From UBA1046 sp050945515 (lineage in GTDB: Bacteria; Bacillota; Clostridia; Saccharofermentanales; DTU023), in contig JBMNTB010000021.1 in assembly GCA_050945515.1 (NCBI GenBank), positions 1-28,495 of the forward strand: a DNA stretch of 28,495 nucleotides. The letters run 5' to 3'. A program made the translations under genes and the position numbers. The notes under the pieces are model-generated. The model saw only the letters and a program-made list of their open reading frames with translations, had not been told where the DNA came from and searched no databases. Positions 15,761 to 24,537 of the stretch are shown here, in pieces (the stretch's first letter is position 1; the number at the start of each line of letters is the position of its first letter).

Positions 15761-15892
15761 TGTCCTTTCGTGATAATTGAACCTAATTAAACATGTCTTT
15801 TCGTGAGAATAATCTACGAATAAACATGTCTTTTCGTGATGAATGAGCCTAAATAAACTTGTCTTTTCGTGAAAAGGCTGTTATTCTTTTTT
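15761..15892 (+). repeat. four 33-bp repeat units with conserved TGTCTTTTCGTGA core
   Basis: The core occurs at 15761, 15794, 15827 and 15860, an exact 33-bp period. Copies 2-4 are identical over 13 bases, and copy 1 has one change (TGTCC). The preceding AAACA or a close variant is also shared, giving about 18-19 conserved bases per unit, while the rest varies. The array fills the gap between deoC and the ATPase gene and ends 12 bases before the ATPase ATG. It is too short and regular for CRISPR. Candidates are an IS21-like transposon end with multiple terminal repeats, a multi-site operator, or iterons. Confidence 0.8.
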
Positions 15893-15905
15893 TGAGGTGA
15901 TTGAA
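15887..15905 (+). repeat. 19-bp direct repeat, left copy, containing the ATPase RBS
   Basis: It matches 17237-17255 at 18 of 19 positions; the shared core is TGAGGTGATTGAA, which includes the SD-like GAGGTG. The two copies are exactly 1350 bp apart and bracket the ATPase gene. Either this is a duplication made on insertion, or similar translation-start sequences arose independently. Confidence 0.7.
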
Positions 15906-17245
15906 TGCTGAAAAGAAAAGCATACGATAAAATGCTCGAATGGAAACAACGTTCTGCCGGAACATCTGCCCTGCTGATTAACGGGGCACGACGCGTCGGG
16001 AAGAGTTATTTGTGTCTGAATTTTGCTAAAAATGAGTATAAAAGTTTTATTCTAATTGATTTTGCCAATGTTCCTGATGAAATTAAACAATTATTTCAAA
16101 ATGAGAGTCATGATCTGGATCTGTTTTTTATGAAACTATCTGCTTTCTATGCAACGCAATTATTTGAAAGAGAAAGTGTAATTATATTCGATGAGGTACA
16201 GCTCCTGCCCAAAGCCAGACAATTAATCAAGTATCTGGTTGCTGATGGACGATATGATTATATTGAAACGGGGTCTTTGCTTTCGATCAAAAGAAATGTC
16301 CGAGATATTGTCATTCCTTCTGAAGAAAAGCATTTGAATTTATATCCGCTGGATTTTGAAGAATTCTTATGGGCCACAGGGGATGAGGCTACGGTACCTG
16401 CACTAAAAGAGATGATGTCTAAAAGAACTCCTCTGGGTCAAGCTCTGCATCGCAAAGTACTCAATGATTTTAGACAGTATATGCTGGTAGGCGGTATGCC
16501 TCAAGCTGTTAACAAATTTATTGAAAGTAAGGATTTAGCTGCAGTTGATGAGGTTAAACGTAATATTCTTACTTTATATCGCAATGATGTTGCTAAATAT
16601 GCAGGTAACAACCAATACAAGGTACTTTCGATCTTTGACGAGATCCCCGGTCAATTATCAAAGCGAGAAAAGAAATACAGACTATCAGCTATTTCAAAAG
16701 AAGCGAGAGTAAGAGAATACGAAGACTCTTTTATGTGGTTAGAGGATGCAATGATCACAAATACTTGCTTTAATTCTACGGATCCCAATATTGGCCTGGC
16801 TTTAAGTAGCGACTTTAGCACCAGAAAGTGCTATATGTTAGATACGGGCTTATTAGTTACCCATAGTTTCTATGATAAAGATTATCAGGATAATGACTTA
16901 TACAAAAAAATACTCTTCCAAAAATTGAATATCAATGAAGGAATGTTAGTAGAGAATATAACGGCTCAAATTCTGCGGACAAATGGTCATAGACTTTTCT
17001 TTTATTCCCGGAACGATAAGGAGAACAGAGAAAATCATATGGAGATAGATTTTTTGCTCTCAAGAGATAATCGTATTTCACCTGTTGAAGTAAAGTCGTC
17101 CACTTATAGTAAGCATTCTTCTTTAGATAAATTTAGACGGAAGTTCCAAAAACGGATAGGTGAACCAATTATTCTTTACCAAAAAGATCTCCTTGTTAAA
17201 GATGGTGTCCTGCATTTGCCGGTATATATGGCGATGTTTTTATGA
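15905..17245 (+). CDS. AAA_14/DUF4143-type ATP-binding protein
   Basis: A 446-residue protein with an N-terminal P-loop ATPase, Walker A GARRVGKSY (about 28-36) and Walker B VIIFDEVQLLP, followed by YIETGSLLS, and a C-terminal DUF4143 domain ending in a PD-(D/E)XK-like motif (MEIDFLLSRDNRISPVEVKSS). This is a widespread family whose members occur in many copies per genome, often alone; the cellular role is unclear. The gene is AT-richer than deoC and pdp, is preceded by the 33-bp array and flanked by 19-bp direct repeats, so it looks like an inserted cassette. It is not IstB: length and C-terminal domain differ. The RBS GAGGTG precedes the ATG. Confidence 0.88.
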   Translation: MLKRKAYDKMLEWKQRSAGTSALLINGARRVGKSYLCLNFAKNEYKSFILIDFANVPDEIKQLFQNESHDLDLFFMKLSAFYATQLFERESVIIFDEVQLLPKARQLIKYLVADGRYDYIETGSLLSIKRNVRDIVIPSEEKHLNLYPLDFEEFLWATGDEATVPALKEMMSKRTPLGQALHRKVLNDFRQYMLVGGMPQAVNKFIESKDLAAVDEVKRNILTLYRNDVAKYAGNNQYKVLSIFDEIPGQLSKREKKYRLSAISKEARVREYEDSFMWLEDAMITNTCFNSTDPNIGLALSSDFSTRKCYMLDTGLLVTHSFYDKDYQDNDLYKKILFQKLNINEGMLVENITAQILRTNGHRLFFYSRNDKENRENHMEIDFLLSRDNRISPVEVKSSTYSKHSSLDKFRRKFQKRIGEPIILYQKDLLVKDGVLHLPVYMAMFL

Positions 17246-17255
17246 GGTGATTGAA
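17237..17255 (+). repeat. 19-bp direct repeat, right copy, overlapping the ATPase stop and the pdp RBS
   Basis: It contains the ATPase stop codon (TGA 17243-17245) and the GAGGTG that acts as RBS for pdp. It matches the left copy at 15887-15905 with one difference. Confidence 0.7.
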
Positions 17256-17257
17256 CT

Positions 17258-18592
17258 ATGAATATGATTGATCTGATTAATAAGAAACAACATGGCAAAA
17301 GCCTGACACGAGATGAGATCAGATATTTTATCTCGGAATATGTGGCGGGAAGTATTCCCGATTACCAGGCGGCGGCATTCCTGATGGCGATCTGGTTTAC
17401 CGGGATGACGTCACAGGAGACGGGTGAGCTGACGCTGGCCATGGCCGAGTCCGGAGATCAGATTGATCTATCGGAGATCCCCGGTATCAAAGTGGATAAG
17501 CACTCGACCGGTGGTGTCGGCGACAAGACGACCATGATCGTGGCGCCGATTGTCGCTGCCTGCGGTGTGCCGGTGGCTAAGATGTCCGGCCGCGGGTTAG
17601 GCCATACCGGCGGCACCATTGATAAGCTGGAGGCAATTCCGGGACTTTCCACTGAATTGGAGATTGATCAGTTTATCAGTCAGGTCAGGAAGATAAATCT
17701 GGCCCTGGCCGGGCAGACTGCGAATCTGGCTCCGGCAGATAAGAAATTGTATGCTCTGCGCGATGTTACTTCGACGGTTGACCAAGTTGCCCTGATCGCC
17801 TCCAGCATCATGTCCAAGAAGCTAGCTTCCGGCGCTGACAAGATCGTACTCGATGTCAAGACCGGCAGTGGCGCTTTCATGAAGACTGTAGATGAGGCGA
17901 TTGCCTTAGCGCAAATAATGGTGAATATCGGCGAGCACGCAGGTCGGGAGACGGTTGCACTGGTGACTGATATGGATCGGCCGCTGGGGATGATGATCGG
18001 CAATAGTCTGGAAGTCGAAGAATCGCTGCAAGTTCTGCGCGGCGAGGGCCCGGCCGATTTAGAAGTGTTGTGCCGTCAGCTGGCCGCTAATATGCTGTAT
18101 CTGGCGGGTCGAGGCAGTCTGGAGCAATGTGGGCAACTGGCAGAAGAGGCAGTTAATTCCGGCAGGGCATTGGAGACTTTTGCTCTGATGGTGGCCGCCC
18201 AGGGCGGTGATGCCGCCTATATCCGTGGTGAGAAAACTTTTGATCGGGCGTCACAGTCTTATACTGTTGTGGCTGCCAGCTCAGGTTTCGTACATTTTAT
18301 TGAGACGGATGATTTAGGTCGGGCGGCAGGTCTGCTGGGAGCGGGACGCAGCCGCAAGGAAGATGCGATTGATCCATTGGCGGGCATCATCTTGCACAAA
18401 ACTCTGGGAGATAGGGTGACTGAGGGCGAGCCACTGGCCACGCTGTACTACAATCAAGATGAACAGCTGAAGGAGGCTGTCGGGCGAGCCGAGGGCGCCT
18501 TCGTCATAGCTGCTGAAAAAGCAAGGGTCAGACCTATGATTTTAGCGCGTGTGACTGCCGAGGGCGTGGAAATGACTTGCTCGGACGGATGA
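17258..18592 (+). CDS. pdp: pyrimidine-nucleoside phosphorylase
   Basis: It splits uridine, thymidine or deoxyuridine with phosphate into base and (deoxy)ribose-1-phosphate. The 444-residue protein carries the family signature starting at K108 (KMSGRGLGHTGGTIDKLE), the earlier phosphate-binding stretch KHSTGGVGDKTT, and the C-terminal domain with GDRVTEGEPLATLYYN. The length fits bacillary Pdp more than E. coli DeoA, though the two are close relatives. ATG 17258 follows AGGTG by 8 bases. Its product, after mutase action, feeds DeoC; no deoB-type mutase gene is present in the window. The 183-base gap after it holds no evident terminator, only AT-rich sequence before the next gene. Confidence 0.94.
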   Translation: MNMIDLINKKQHGKSLTRDEIRYFISEYVAGSIPDYQAAAFLMAIWFTGMTSQETGELTLAMAESGDQIDLSEIPGIKVDKHSTGGVGDKTTMIVAPIVAACGVPVAKMSGRGLGHTGGTIDKLEAIPGLSTELEIDQFISQVRKINLALAGQTANLAPADKKLYALRDVTSTVDQVALIASSIMSKKLASGADKIVLDVKTGSGAFMKTVDEAIALAQIMVNIGEHAGRETVALVTDMDRPLGMMIGNSLEVEESLQVLRGEGPADLEVLCRQLAANMLYLAGRGSLEQCGQLAEEAVNSGRALETFALMVAAQGGDAAYIRGEKTFDRASQSYTVVAASSGFVHFIETDDLGRAAGLLGAGRSRKEDAIDPLAGIILHKTLGDRVTEGEPLATLYYNQDEQLKEAVGRAEGAFVIAAEKARVRPMILARVTAEGVEMTCSDG

Positions 18593-18775
18593 GTTCGTAC
18601 CTCGGGATGTCTTAGACGTGGCTGAGAAAAGCGTGGAGGGATGACTTGGTAGTCGGTGATTGATGTTAAGTTTTGGTTAGTCGTTCCGTCTGATGCGGGG
18701 ATAAGGTATACTGAAAATTGCTCGTTAAAAATATATATAGATATATGATAGATAAGAAAGGTCTATGAGGCAGAA

Positions 18776-20533
18776 ATGAAGAAGAAATATGTAGTTATAT
18801 ATTATGTCGTCCTGGCAGTGGCGATTTTCTTGTGGTGGTATTTTACTTTGATACCGCTGAACTTCCGTGATCCGGGGTTCTTCTTTTCCTTTATTGTGAT
18901 TTCATTCTTGGTGATTTTACCTTTTGCCGGCTTTTTGGCTTTCGGCGGGGCAAAGCAGAAAGCGGCCGATCCTGAGGCTGACACTGAGGGAGAAGTTTTC
19001 CGCGAACAGGTCGGCCCGTTCGGGATTAAGTTCCGGTCGCGGGTCAAACCCAAGCAACCGGGCAATCCGGCGGATCAGATGAAAAAAATATTCCAGAGTT
19101 TTAAGAGGGGCAGCAGGCTGCTCTGGATTCCGGTTATTTTGCTGATTCTGTTCTTCGTATTGCAATTGACTGGAGCCAAGATCTTCCGTTCGCGGGACTT
19201 TGCTCAGCTGATTACCAAAGTTGAAGGTGATTTCACTAAGGATGTCTATGAGATTGAGTTCTACGATATTCCGACGGTTGACCGCGATACGGCGATGCGC
19301 CTGGGTAATAAGCGGATGGGTGAGATGGCGGATCTGGTCTCGCAATTTGATGTTGCCGACGATTATACGCAGATCAACTACAGGGGCCGCCCGACCAGGG
19401 TCACGCCTTTGCGCTATGTCGATATCTTCAAATGGTTTAATAATCATAAGGAGGGTCTGCCTAAGGAAGTTATGGTTGACCTGATCTCGGGCGAGGTGAC
19501 GATGCATGCTTTGCCCAGCGGCATGAAGTATTCCGATTCGGATTATTTCTTCCGTAATATCAGCCGCCATCTGCGCTTTACCTATCCCACGGCCATCATG
19601 GGGGATGAGCGCTTTGAGGTGGATGATGAGGGCACGCCGTTCTGGATAGTGCCTGTGATGGAACCCAAAGTCGGTTGGTTTAACGGTCTGGATGTCAGTG
19701 AGGTGATTCTCTGCAATGCGATCACGGGCGAGACGACCAAGGTGCCGGTTGAGGAATGTCCGACCTGGGCGGATCGGATCTATCCTGCGGAAATGATTAT
19801 CCAGCAGCTGGACTGGAACGGCTTATATCAGAAAGGTTTTTTCAACTCGATCATCGGTCAGAAAGGTGTGCTGCGCACTACACAGGGCTACAATTATCTG
19901 GCCTTATATGATGATGTTTATCTCTATACCGGTATCACCTCGGTCGCCAGTGATGCCTCGAATCTGGGCTTTGTGCTGGTCAATCTGCGTACGAAAGATA
20001 CTAAGTTCTATCCGGTGTCTTCGGCTGATGAGTATTCCGCCATGGACTCCGCCGAGGGCGCAGTGCAGGAGAAACGTTATAGCTCTACTTTCCCGATCCT
20101 GCTGAACGTCAGCGATGAGCCGACTTATTGTATGGCTCTGAAAGATGATGCCCAACTGGTGAAAATGTACGCGTTGGTCAATGCTAAGAACTATCAAGTG
20201 ACAGCGACCGGCTTTTCGATCCGGGAGGCTTTAAATAATTATCAGTTGAAATTGGCCGGGCGCCTGCAGATTGACGATAGTGAAAAAGAGCCGGAGGATA
20301 TCAAACCGATCACAATCGAGGGCAAGCTGACAGATATTCAGAGTGTGGTGATGGAGGGCAATACCTATTACTATCTGCTGATTGAGGGGCATGATGAGGT
20401 ATTGACCGCTTCGATCACGGTGTCTCAGCAGCTGCCGTTCCTCAAGCCGGGTACGATGCTGTCGCTGGTCTGCGAAGGCGGAGAGCTCCATGACAGCATG
20501 CCGCGACATGTGATCAGTGTGGAGAAGAAATAA
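18776..20533 (+). CDS. unrecognised membrane protein with three N-terminal TM segments
   Basis: A 585-residue protein I cannot assign to a family. Two TM helices (about residues 5-27 and 33-58) are followed by a cytoplasmic basic loop, a third TM (about 113-132, LLWIPVILLILFFVLQL), and a large domain of about 450 residues probably outside the membrane. That domain includes DSDYFFRNISRHLRFTYPTA and EVDDEGTPFWIVPVMEPKVGWF, and ends in a beta-rich segment (GKLTDIQSVVMEGNTYYYLL). No catalytic motif was recognised. GAGG shortly before the ATG supports the start. It lies 30 bases upstream of a BceA-like ATPase in the same direction, so it may be co-expressed and act with that transporter; this is inferred from position only. 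Confidence 0.75.
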   Translation: MKKKYVVIYYVVLAVAIFLWWYFTLIPLNFRDPGFFFSFIVISFLVILPFAGFLAFGGAKQKAADPEADTEGEVFREQVGPFGIKFRSRVKPKQPGNPADQMKKIFQSFKRGSRLLWIPVILLILFFVLQLTGAKIFRSRDFAQLITKVEGDFTKDVYEIEFYDIPTVDRDTAMRLGNKRMGEMADLVSQFDVADDYTQINYRGRPTRVTPLRYVDIFKWFNNHKEGLPKEVMVDLISGEVTMHALPSGMKYSDSDYFFRNISRHLRFTYPTAIMGDERFEVDDEGTPFWIVPVMEPKVGWFNGLDVSEVILCNAITGETTKVPVEECPTWADRIYPAEMIIQQLDWNGLYQKGFFNSIIGQKGVLRTTQGYNYLALYDDVYLYTGITSVASDASNLGFVLVNLRTKDTKFYPVSSADEYSAMDSAEGAVQEKRYSSTFPILLNVSDEPTYCMALKDDAQLVKMYALVNAKNYQVTATGFSIREALNNYQLKLAGRLQIDDSEKEPEDIKPITIEGKLTDIQSVVMEGNTYYYLLIEGHDEVLTASITVSQQLPFLKPGTMLSLVCEGGELHDSMPRHVISVEKK

Positions 20534-20563
20534 CTTCAGGTTAGTACAGAGTAGAAGATAGCA

Positions 20564-21373
20564 ATGTACCTTGATGCTGATGAGAGCGGAAATGCGCCGC
20601 TGCTGGAGATCAGAGGGCTGACCAAAGTCTACGGACGGCAGGCCGCCCGGACCAGAGCGCTGGACAATGTGTTTTTTACGGTCTGTCCGGGGGAATTTCT
20701 GGGCATTATGGGTCCATCCGGTTCCGGTAAGACGACACTGCTGAATCTGATCTCCACGATTGACCGGCCGACGGAGGGCAGCGTTACTGTCGGCGGCACA
20801 AATCTCAAGACCTTGAAACCGAGTCAGGCGGCGGATTTTCGCAGTCGCCGGCTCGGCTTTATTTTTCAGGACTATAATCTGCTGACCACGTTGACCGGCT
20901 TTGAGAATATCATGTTGCCGCTTAGTCTGGCCGGTGTCCGCCAGGCGGAAGCTGCGGTCAGGATCAGGAAAGTGGCGGTAGTCCTGGGTGTTGCCGATCT
21001 GCTCGACCGCTTCCCGGACCAGATGTCCAGGGGCGAGGCCCAACGTGTGGCGGCCTGCCGGGCAGTCGTCGGCAGACCGGATATCATTTTGGCTGATGAG
21101 CCGACGGGAGCTCTGGACTCCGTTTCTTCACGCCAGCTCCTGGAACTGTTGCAATCGATGCGGACGGAGCTGGGCGCGACTTTGCTGATGGTGACGCATG
21201 ATCCTGTGGCGGCCAGCTATTGCAGCCGTATTCTCTTTCTTAAGGACGGCAGCCTCTACCACGAACTGAAGAGAGAACAGACAGCAAGCCGCGAGGTCTT
21301 CTATGGTCTGATCATCGATGTCCTGAGAGACCTGGGGGATCCGGGGGTTCTGAAGGACGGCAGTCATGTGTAA
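20564..21373 (+). CDS. ABC transporter ATP-binding protein, BceA/MacB type
   Basis: A 269-residue ATPase with Walker A GPSGSGKTT (50-58), a Q-loop in LGFIFQDYNLL, Walker B DIILADEPTGALDS, and the switch histidine in LMVTHDP. The signature motif, usually LSGGQ, reads MSRGE (154-158), with three substitutions, although the following QRVAACRA is conserved. Family members with a BceB-like permease export or sense cell-wall-active peptides or lipoproteins. The RBS is weak. It is separated from the permease by 144 bases without ORF or clear regulatory element, unusual for a tight BceAB pair, which normally overlap or nearly so. No histidine kinase or response regulator is nearby. Confidence 0.88.
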   Translation: MYLDADESGNAPLLEIRGLTKVYGRQAARTRALDNVFFTVCPGEFLGIMGPSGSGKTTLLNLISTIDRPTEGSVTVGGTNLKTLKPSQAADFRSRRLGFIFQDYNLLTTLTGFENIMLPLSLAGVRQAEAAVRIRKVAVVLGVADLLDRFPDQMSRGEAQRVAACRAVVGRPDIILADEPTGALDSVSSRQLLELLQSMRTELGATLLMVTHDPVAASYCSRILFLKDGSLYHELKREQTASREVFYGLIIDVLRDLGDPGVLKDGSHV

Positions 21374-21517
21374 CAACTACCCTCCGTATCGCCGCGCCGC
21401 GATATCAGTGGCAATTGGCAAGCAGTATCGAATAACAACCGACAAAGGCTCCTGCCTGAGGGCAGCTGTGCCGATAACGGCGGCTGTGTCTAACTGCCAT
21501 TAAGCGACGAGGCGCCT

Positions 21518-23683
21518 ATGCTGTTCAAACTTTCCTACCGCAATATGCGTCGCAGTCTGAGAGACTATGCGCTCTATTTTCTGACCTTGACCTTGTCGGT
21601 GGTTCTGTTCTACATGTTCCGGACAGCCACCAGCCAGGAAGCTTTCAGTGCCTATAGCGGAAATATAGTATGGATGCTGATCGGTATGACCGACATCATG
21701 AAGATCCTCTCCCGCTTTCTGGTTGCTGTCTTCGGTTTTCTGATCCTCTATGCCAACCGTTTCATGGTTAAGCGGCGCAAGCGCGAGATCGGCCTGTATC
21801 TGGTGCTCGGTATGAAGCCGCGCCAATTGGCGCGGATGCTGGCACTGGAGATCCTGTTCATCAATCTCAATGCGCTCGTGCTGGGGCTGATTATCGGGAC
21901 CTTCGGCTCGCAAGGCCTGTCCCTGCTGGTGATGCATGCCTTTCTGATTGACCTGTCTCAGTTCCGCTTTGTCTTTTCTCCGCAGTCCCTGGTCGCAGCC
22001 ATTATCGCTTACCTTGTCATCAGCTTGCTGGTTCTGGTCTTTATTGCCATCCAGCTCTCTCGGCTCAAGCTGATTGATCTGATCCGGCCCGAGCGCAGAC
22101 TCCGCCATCCCGGCAAACTGCGCGCTGCCCTGTCTGTACTCGGCTTTATCGCCGCGATACTTATTCTGGCTCGAGCCTACAGCCTGATTCTCAGCCTCGC
22201 CCGCATGCCCCTGCAGATCCCGCATGATTTCCCTAAGGCGATTGTCTTAGGCATCATTGGCACCTATCTGCTGTTTGCCTCCCTGACCGGTTTCCTGCTC
22301 CGGTTGGCCCAATTGGTCAAACCCTTCTACTATCGCCGCCTTAACTACTTCACGCTGCGCCAGATCGCCGCCCGCATGAGCTCATTCTGGCTTTCTCTGG
22401 CCACGACCGCTCTGCTCCTGTTCTTCACCCTGAGCATTTTGTCGGTCTCATTCTTTTTTATCCGGGAATCAAATCGCCTGCTGGCCCCTTATAGCACCGA
22501 TAAAAAATTCGACATCGAAGCCTGGATCGAATATGATCTCTCGATCGAACCCGACAGCGGCCGCATTCTCAACAAGCAGGAGATGCGAGGCTTATCGCTC
22601 AGACTGGACGACAGCTACCGACGGAACTACGCCGCCCAAATTGCCCCTCTGCAGGGGGATACACGCTATGGCATTGTTACCTCTTCTCTGACTAAATTTT
22701 ATTTTTTTGACGAAGGCGACTTGGGGTTGTCCGCTGCGCAGGACCAAGTTTCGGATCATATCCGTAGAACCTGGGAAGATCTGAAAAACACCAATGGTCA
22801 GCTTTTCTTGTTGATATCGGCGGGGGAAGCAGCTAAAGCTCTGGAACAACAAGGTCTGACACCCGCTTGGAGTGATACCGAAACGGTCTTGCTGGGTCAT
22901 CCTCTGGTTCCGGCAGCCCGTGAAATTGCCGGCGGCATGCGATCGGAAGCTCTGAAGTTAACAGTTAAGCAGGGTCATCTGAACGCCATTCTCGACTTTG
23001 ATCAGGTGCTGGTAGATGATAATTTCTGGCCGCTGCTCGGTATGCAGGGCCGACTTTTAGCCGTTGTTCCCAACGAACTTATAGCCGGAATGGAGCTGCA
23101 ACAGCAGGGGTACAGAATCGCTTTGCAGCGGCAGCCGGAGGCCGAAGCTGACCATATAGGCGCCATTCGGAATTTATTTTACGATTTGCAGGAGGATATC
23201 GGCCGAGATCTGGATTTGCCCTCTTTCACGGGCATGTTGGACTATATCGACAGCAAAGCGGAATTGGAGGCAAATGCCGGAGTTAAAGTTATGCTCAGTT
23301 TTGTCGGCCTCTATATCTGCTTAACTTTTATTTTGATTACGGCAACGATTCTGGCGCTCCAGCATTTAAGCGAAATCAGCGATAATCGCATCCGTTACCG
23401 CATACTGAGCCAAATCGGCGCCCGACGCGGGTATCTGCGCCGTCAGATCATAACCGAAACAGCACTCTATTTCTATCTGCCGCTGTTTGTCGCCATACTG
23501 CATTCGACCTTCGCTTTCCGCTTCTTTTCCGGCTTGATTGAGCTGGTCGGCCTCTCCGGCTACCTGCGCTCAACCATCCTTGCTACCCTGGTCGTAATAG
23601 CTGTCTATTCTCTCTACTTTATCCTGACGGTTTTCAGCGCCACCCGTCTGGCTTTGCCCGCACGGAAAGACGAAAAGATCTAA
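21518..23683 (+). CDS. FtsX-like ABC permease, BceB type
   Basis: A 721-residue permease. It starts MLFKLSYRNMRRSLRDYALYFL, the standard N-terminus of BceB-like proteins, has FtsX-like helical blocks (about residues 15-280 and 590-715) and a large extracytoplasmic domain between them (about 320-585) that in the family recognises antimicrobial peptides or lipid II complexes. It is somewhat longer than characterised BceB (about 650). CGAGG at 21508-21512 precedes the ATG. It surely partners the upstream ATPase. A long open frame on the opposite strand (21500-22225) is a codon-bias shadow. Resistance or sensing of envelope-active compounds is the likely role, from family knowledge. Confidence 0.9.
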   Translation: MLFKLSYRNMRRSLRDYALYFLTLTLSVVLFYMFRTATSQEAFSAYSGNIVWMLIGMTDIMKILSRFLVAVFGFLILYANRFMVKRRKREIGLYLVLGMKPRQLARMLALEILFINLNALVLGLIIGTFGSQGLSLLVMHAFLIDLSQFRFVFSPQSLVAAIIAYLVISLLVLVFIAIQLSRLKLIDLIRPERRLRHPGKLRAALSVLGFIAAILILARAYSLILSLARMPLQIPHDFPKAIVLGIIGTYLLFASLTGFLLRLAQLVKPFYYRRLNYFTLRQIAARMSSFWLSLATTALLLFFTLSILSVSFFFIRESNRLLAPYSTDKKFDIEAWIEYDLSIEPDSGRILNKQEMRGLSLRLDDSYRRNYAAQIAPLQGDTRYGIVTSSLTKFYFFDEGDLGLSAAQDQVSDHIRRTWEDLKNTNGQLFLLISAGEAAKALEQQGLTPAWSDTETVLLGHPLVPAAREIAGGMRSEALKLTVKQGHLNAILDFDQVLVDDNFWPLLGMQGRLLAVVPNELIAGMELQQQGYRIALQRQPEAEADHIGAIRNLFYDLQEDIGRDLDLPSFTGMLDYIDSKAELEANAGVKVMLSFVGLYICLTFILITATILALQHLSEISDNRIRYRILSQIGARRGYLRRQIITETALYFYLPLFVAILHSTFAFRFFSGLIELVGLSGYLRSTILATLVVIAVYSLYFILTVFSATRLALPARKDEKI

Positions 23684-23837
23684 ATTAATTTACTTGCTCC
23701 TTATGCGCTTCCCGCTGCGCAGAAAAACGGCTAACCATTGCGCTCGGAGCGTCCGGCGTCTTTTCCCACTCGCGCTGAAAGGTACCACTTTCACGAGTTA
23801 ACACGTTGGGCCGAGCACAGCCCGGCCCTACCTGTGC

Positions 23838-23869
23838 AGAAAAAAGGCGCCGTGTGAGAGCGGCGTCTT
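23838..23869 (-). terminator. rho-independent terminator of the minus-strand lipoprotein gene
   Basis: Arms at 23844-23852 and 23861-23869 pair over 9 bp, including one G-U pair, with an 8-base loop. On the minus strand they are followed by a run of six T (plus-strand A40-A45 of this block). It lies about 100 bases downstream of the lipoprotein stop. The surrounding gap 23684-23972 between the convergent permease and lipoprotein genes holds only this and small imperfect palindromes (for example around 23810-23830). Confidence 0.75.
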
Positions 23870-23972
23870 AGACAGTATTGCAATAACAATTTACGACACC
23901 TTGCCGATTCTTAGCAGCAACAACGCTTCCCGCGTGTCAGATATTAATACTCAGTTATAAGTTATAAGAAAC

Positions 23973-24470
23973 TTAGGGTTTTACCAGAGGATTGGAGGCC
24001 AGGGGCGGCCTTTGGTATTCACCCTGATGCTCATCTTCTTCTAAATTAGTAACAAAATCCGAAACCTTAGATACCTTTGCCTGATCCAGGTTAGTAAAAC
24101 CAAGCGCAATATATTTCTCCGCCTCTTTTAAAAAGTCAGCCTTAGCTGTTTTTTTGACGTCAATCTTATCTAAGACCAGAGAATATATTTTGTCCTCTTC
24201 TTCTGCCCTGGTATCAAAATAAAAGGCATCACCCTCAACAGGCATATAGATAATCAGAGTCCATTTTTTATTTTCATAGATTCTTTCATAAGAATAATAC
24301 GTGCCATGATCTGTCTCATAAATATCATAGGGATCTGCTTTACCTGCCGGAACCTCAACTTTGACATCGTTGGCGGCTTTTTCTTTTCCTTCTGTATTGC
24401 ATGCTGCTGTGAGAACAGCAACCGCAAGGAGGATAAGTATCACTCCCGGAAAACTCTTTTTCATCTTCAT
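23973..24470 (-). CDS. small predicted lipoprotein of unknown function
   Basis: A 165-residue protein with a lipoprotein signal: KMKK, a hydrophobic stretch, and the lipobox LTAAC with Cys24. The mature part is charged, with EKIYENKKWTLIIYMPVEGDAFYFDT-like beta-rich sequence, and no domain I recognise. ATG 24470 is supported by the GAGGGGG motif of the adjacent leader repeat at about 9 bases; a second in-frame ATG lies 6 bases further in. It has its own terminator and appears monocistronic. It sits between the BceAB-like pair and the toxin-antitoxin locus, but on the opposite strand, so a functional link is not evident. Confidence 0.8.
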   Translation of the reverse strand: MKMKKSFPGVILILLAVAVLTAACNTEGKEKAANDVKVEVPAGKADPYDIYETDHGTYYSYERIYENKKWTLIIYMPVEGDAFYFDTRAEEEDKIYSLVLDKIDVKKTAKADFLKEAEKYIALGFTNLDQAKVSKVSDFVTNLEEDEHQGEYQRPPLASNPLVKP

Positions 24471-24479
24471 TTGTTCCTA

Positions 24480-24503
24480 CCCCCTCGTATGGATAGTTTC
24501 AGA
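24480..24503 (-). repeat. 24-bp direct repeat, gene-proximal copy (contains the lipoprotein RBS)
   Basis: It is identical over 24 bp to 24538-24561. Read on the minus strand it contains TGAAACTATCCATACGAG followed by a G-run that acts as the ribosome binding site of the lipoprotein gene. Confidence 0.85.
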
Positions 24504-24537
24504 TCAATGGAAGGAAAACTAAATTGAAACGACTGTT

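Noticed and set aside
15761..15892. CRISPR array
   Set aside because: The conserved core is only 13-19 bases, the period is exactly constant, the intervening segments are short and partly similar, and no cas genes are present.
15905..17245. IstB-type transposase helper ATPase
   Set aside because: Length (446) and the C-terminal DUF4143/nuclease-like domain differ from IstB, and there is no istA gene, although the upstream repeats recall IS21 ends.
20231..21043. 270-codon minus-strand open frame
   Set aside because: It covers parts of two plus-strand genes and their gap; composition is that of a codon-bias shadow.
21500..22225. 241-codon minus-strand open frame
   Set aside because: It lies opposite the BceB-like permease, is extremely Gln/Asp-rich without motifs, and has no neighbouring minus-strand unit.
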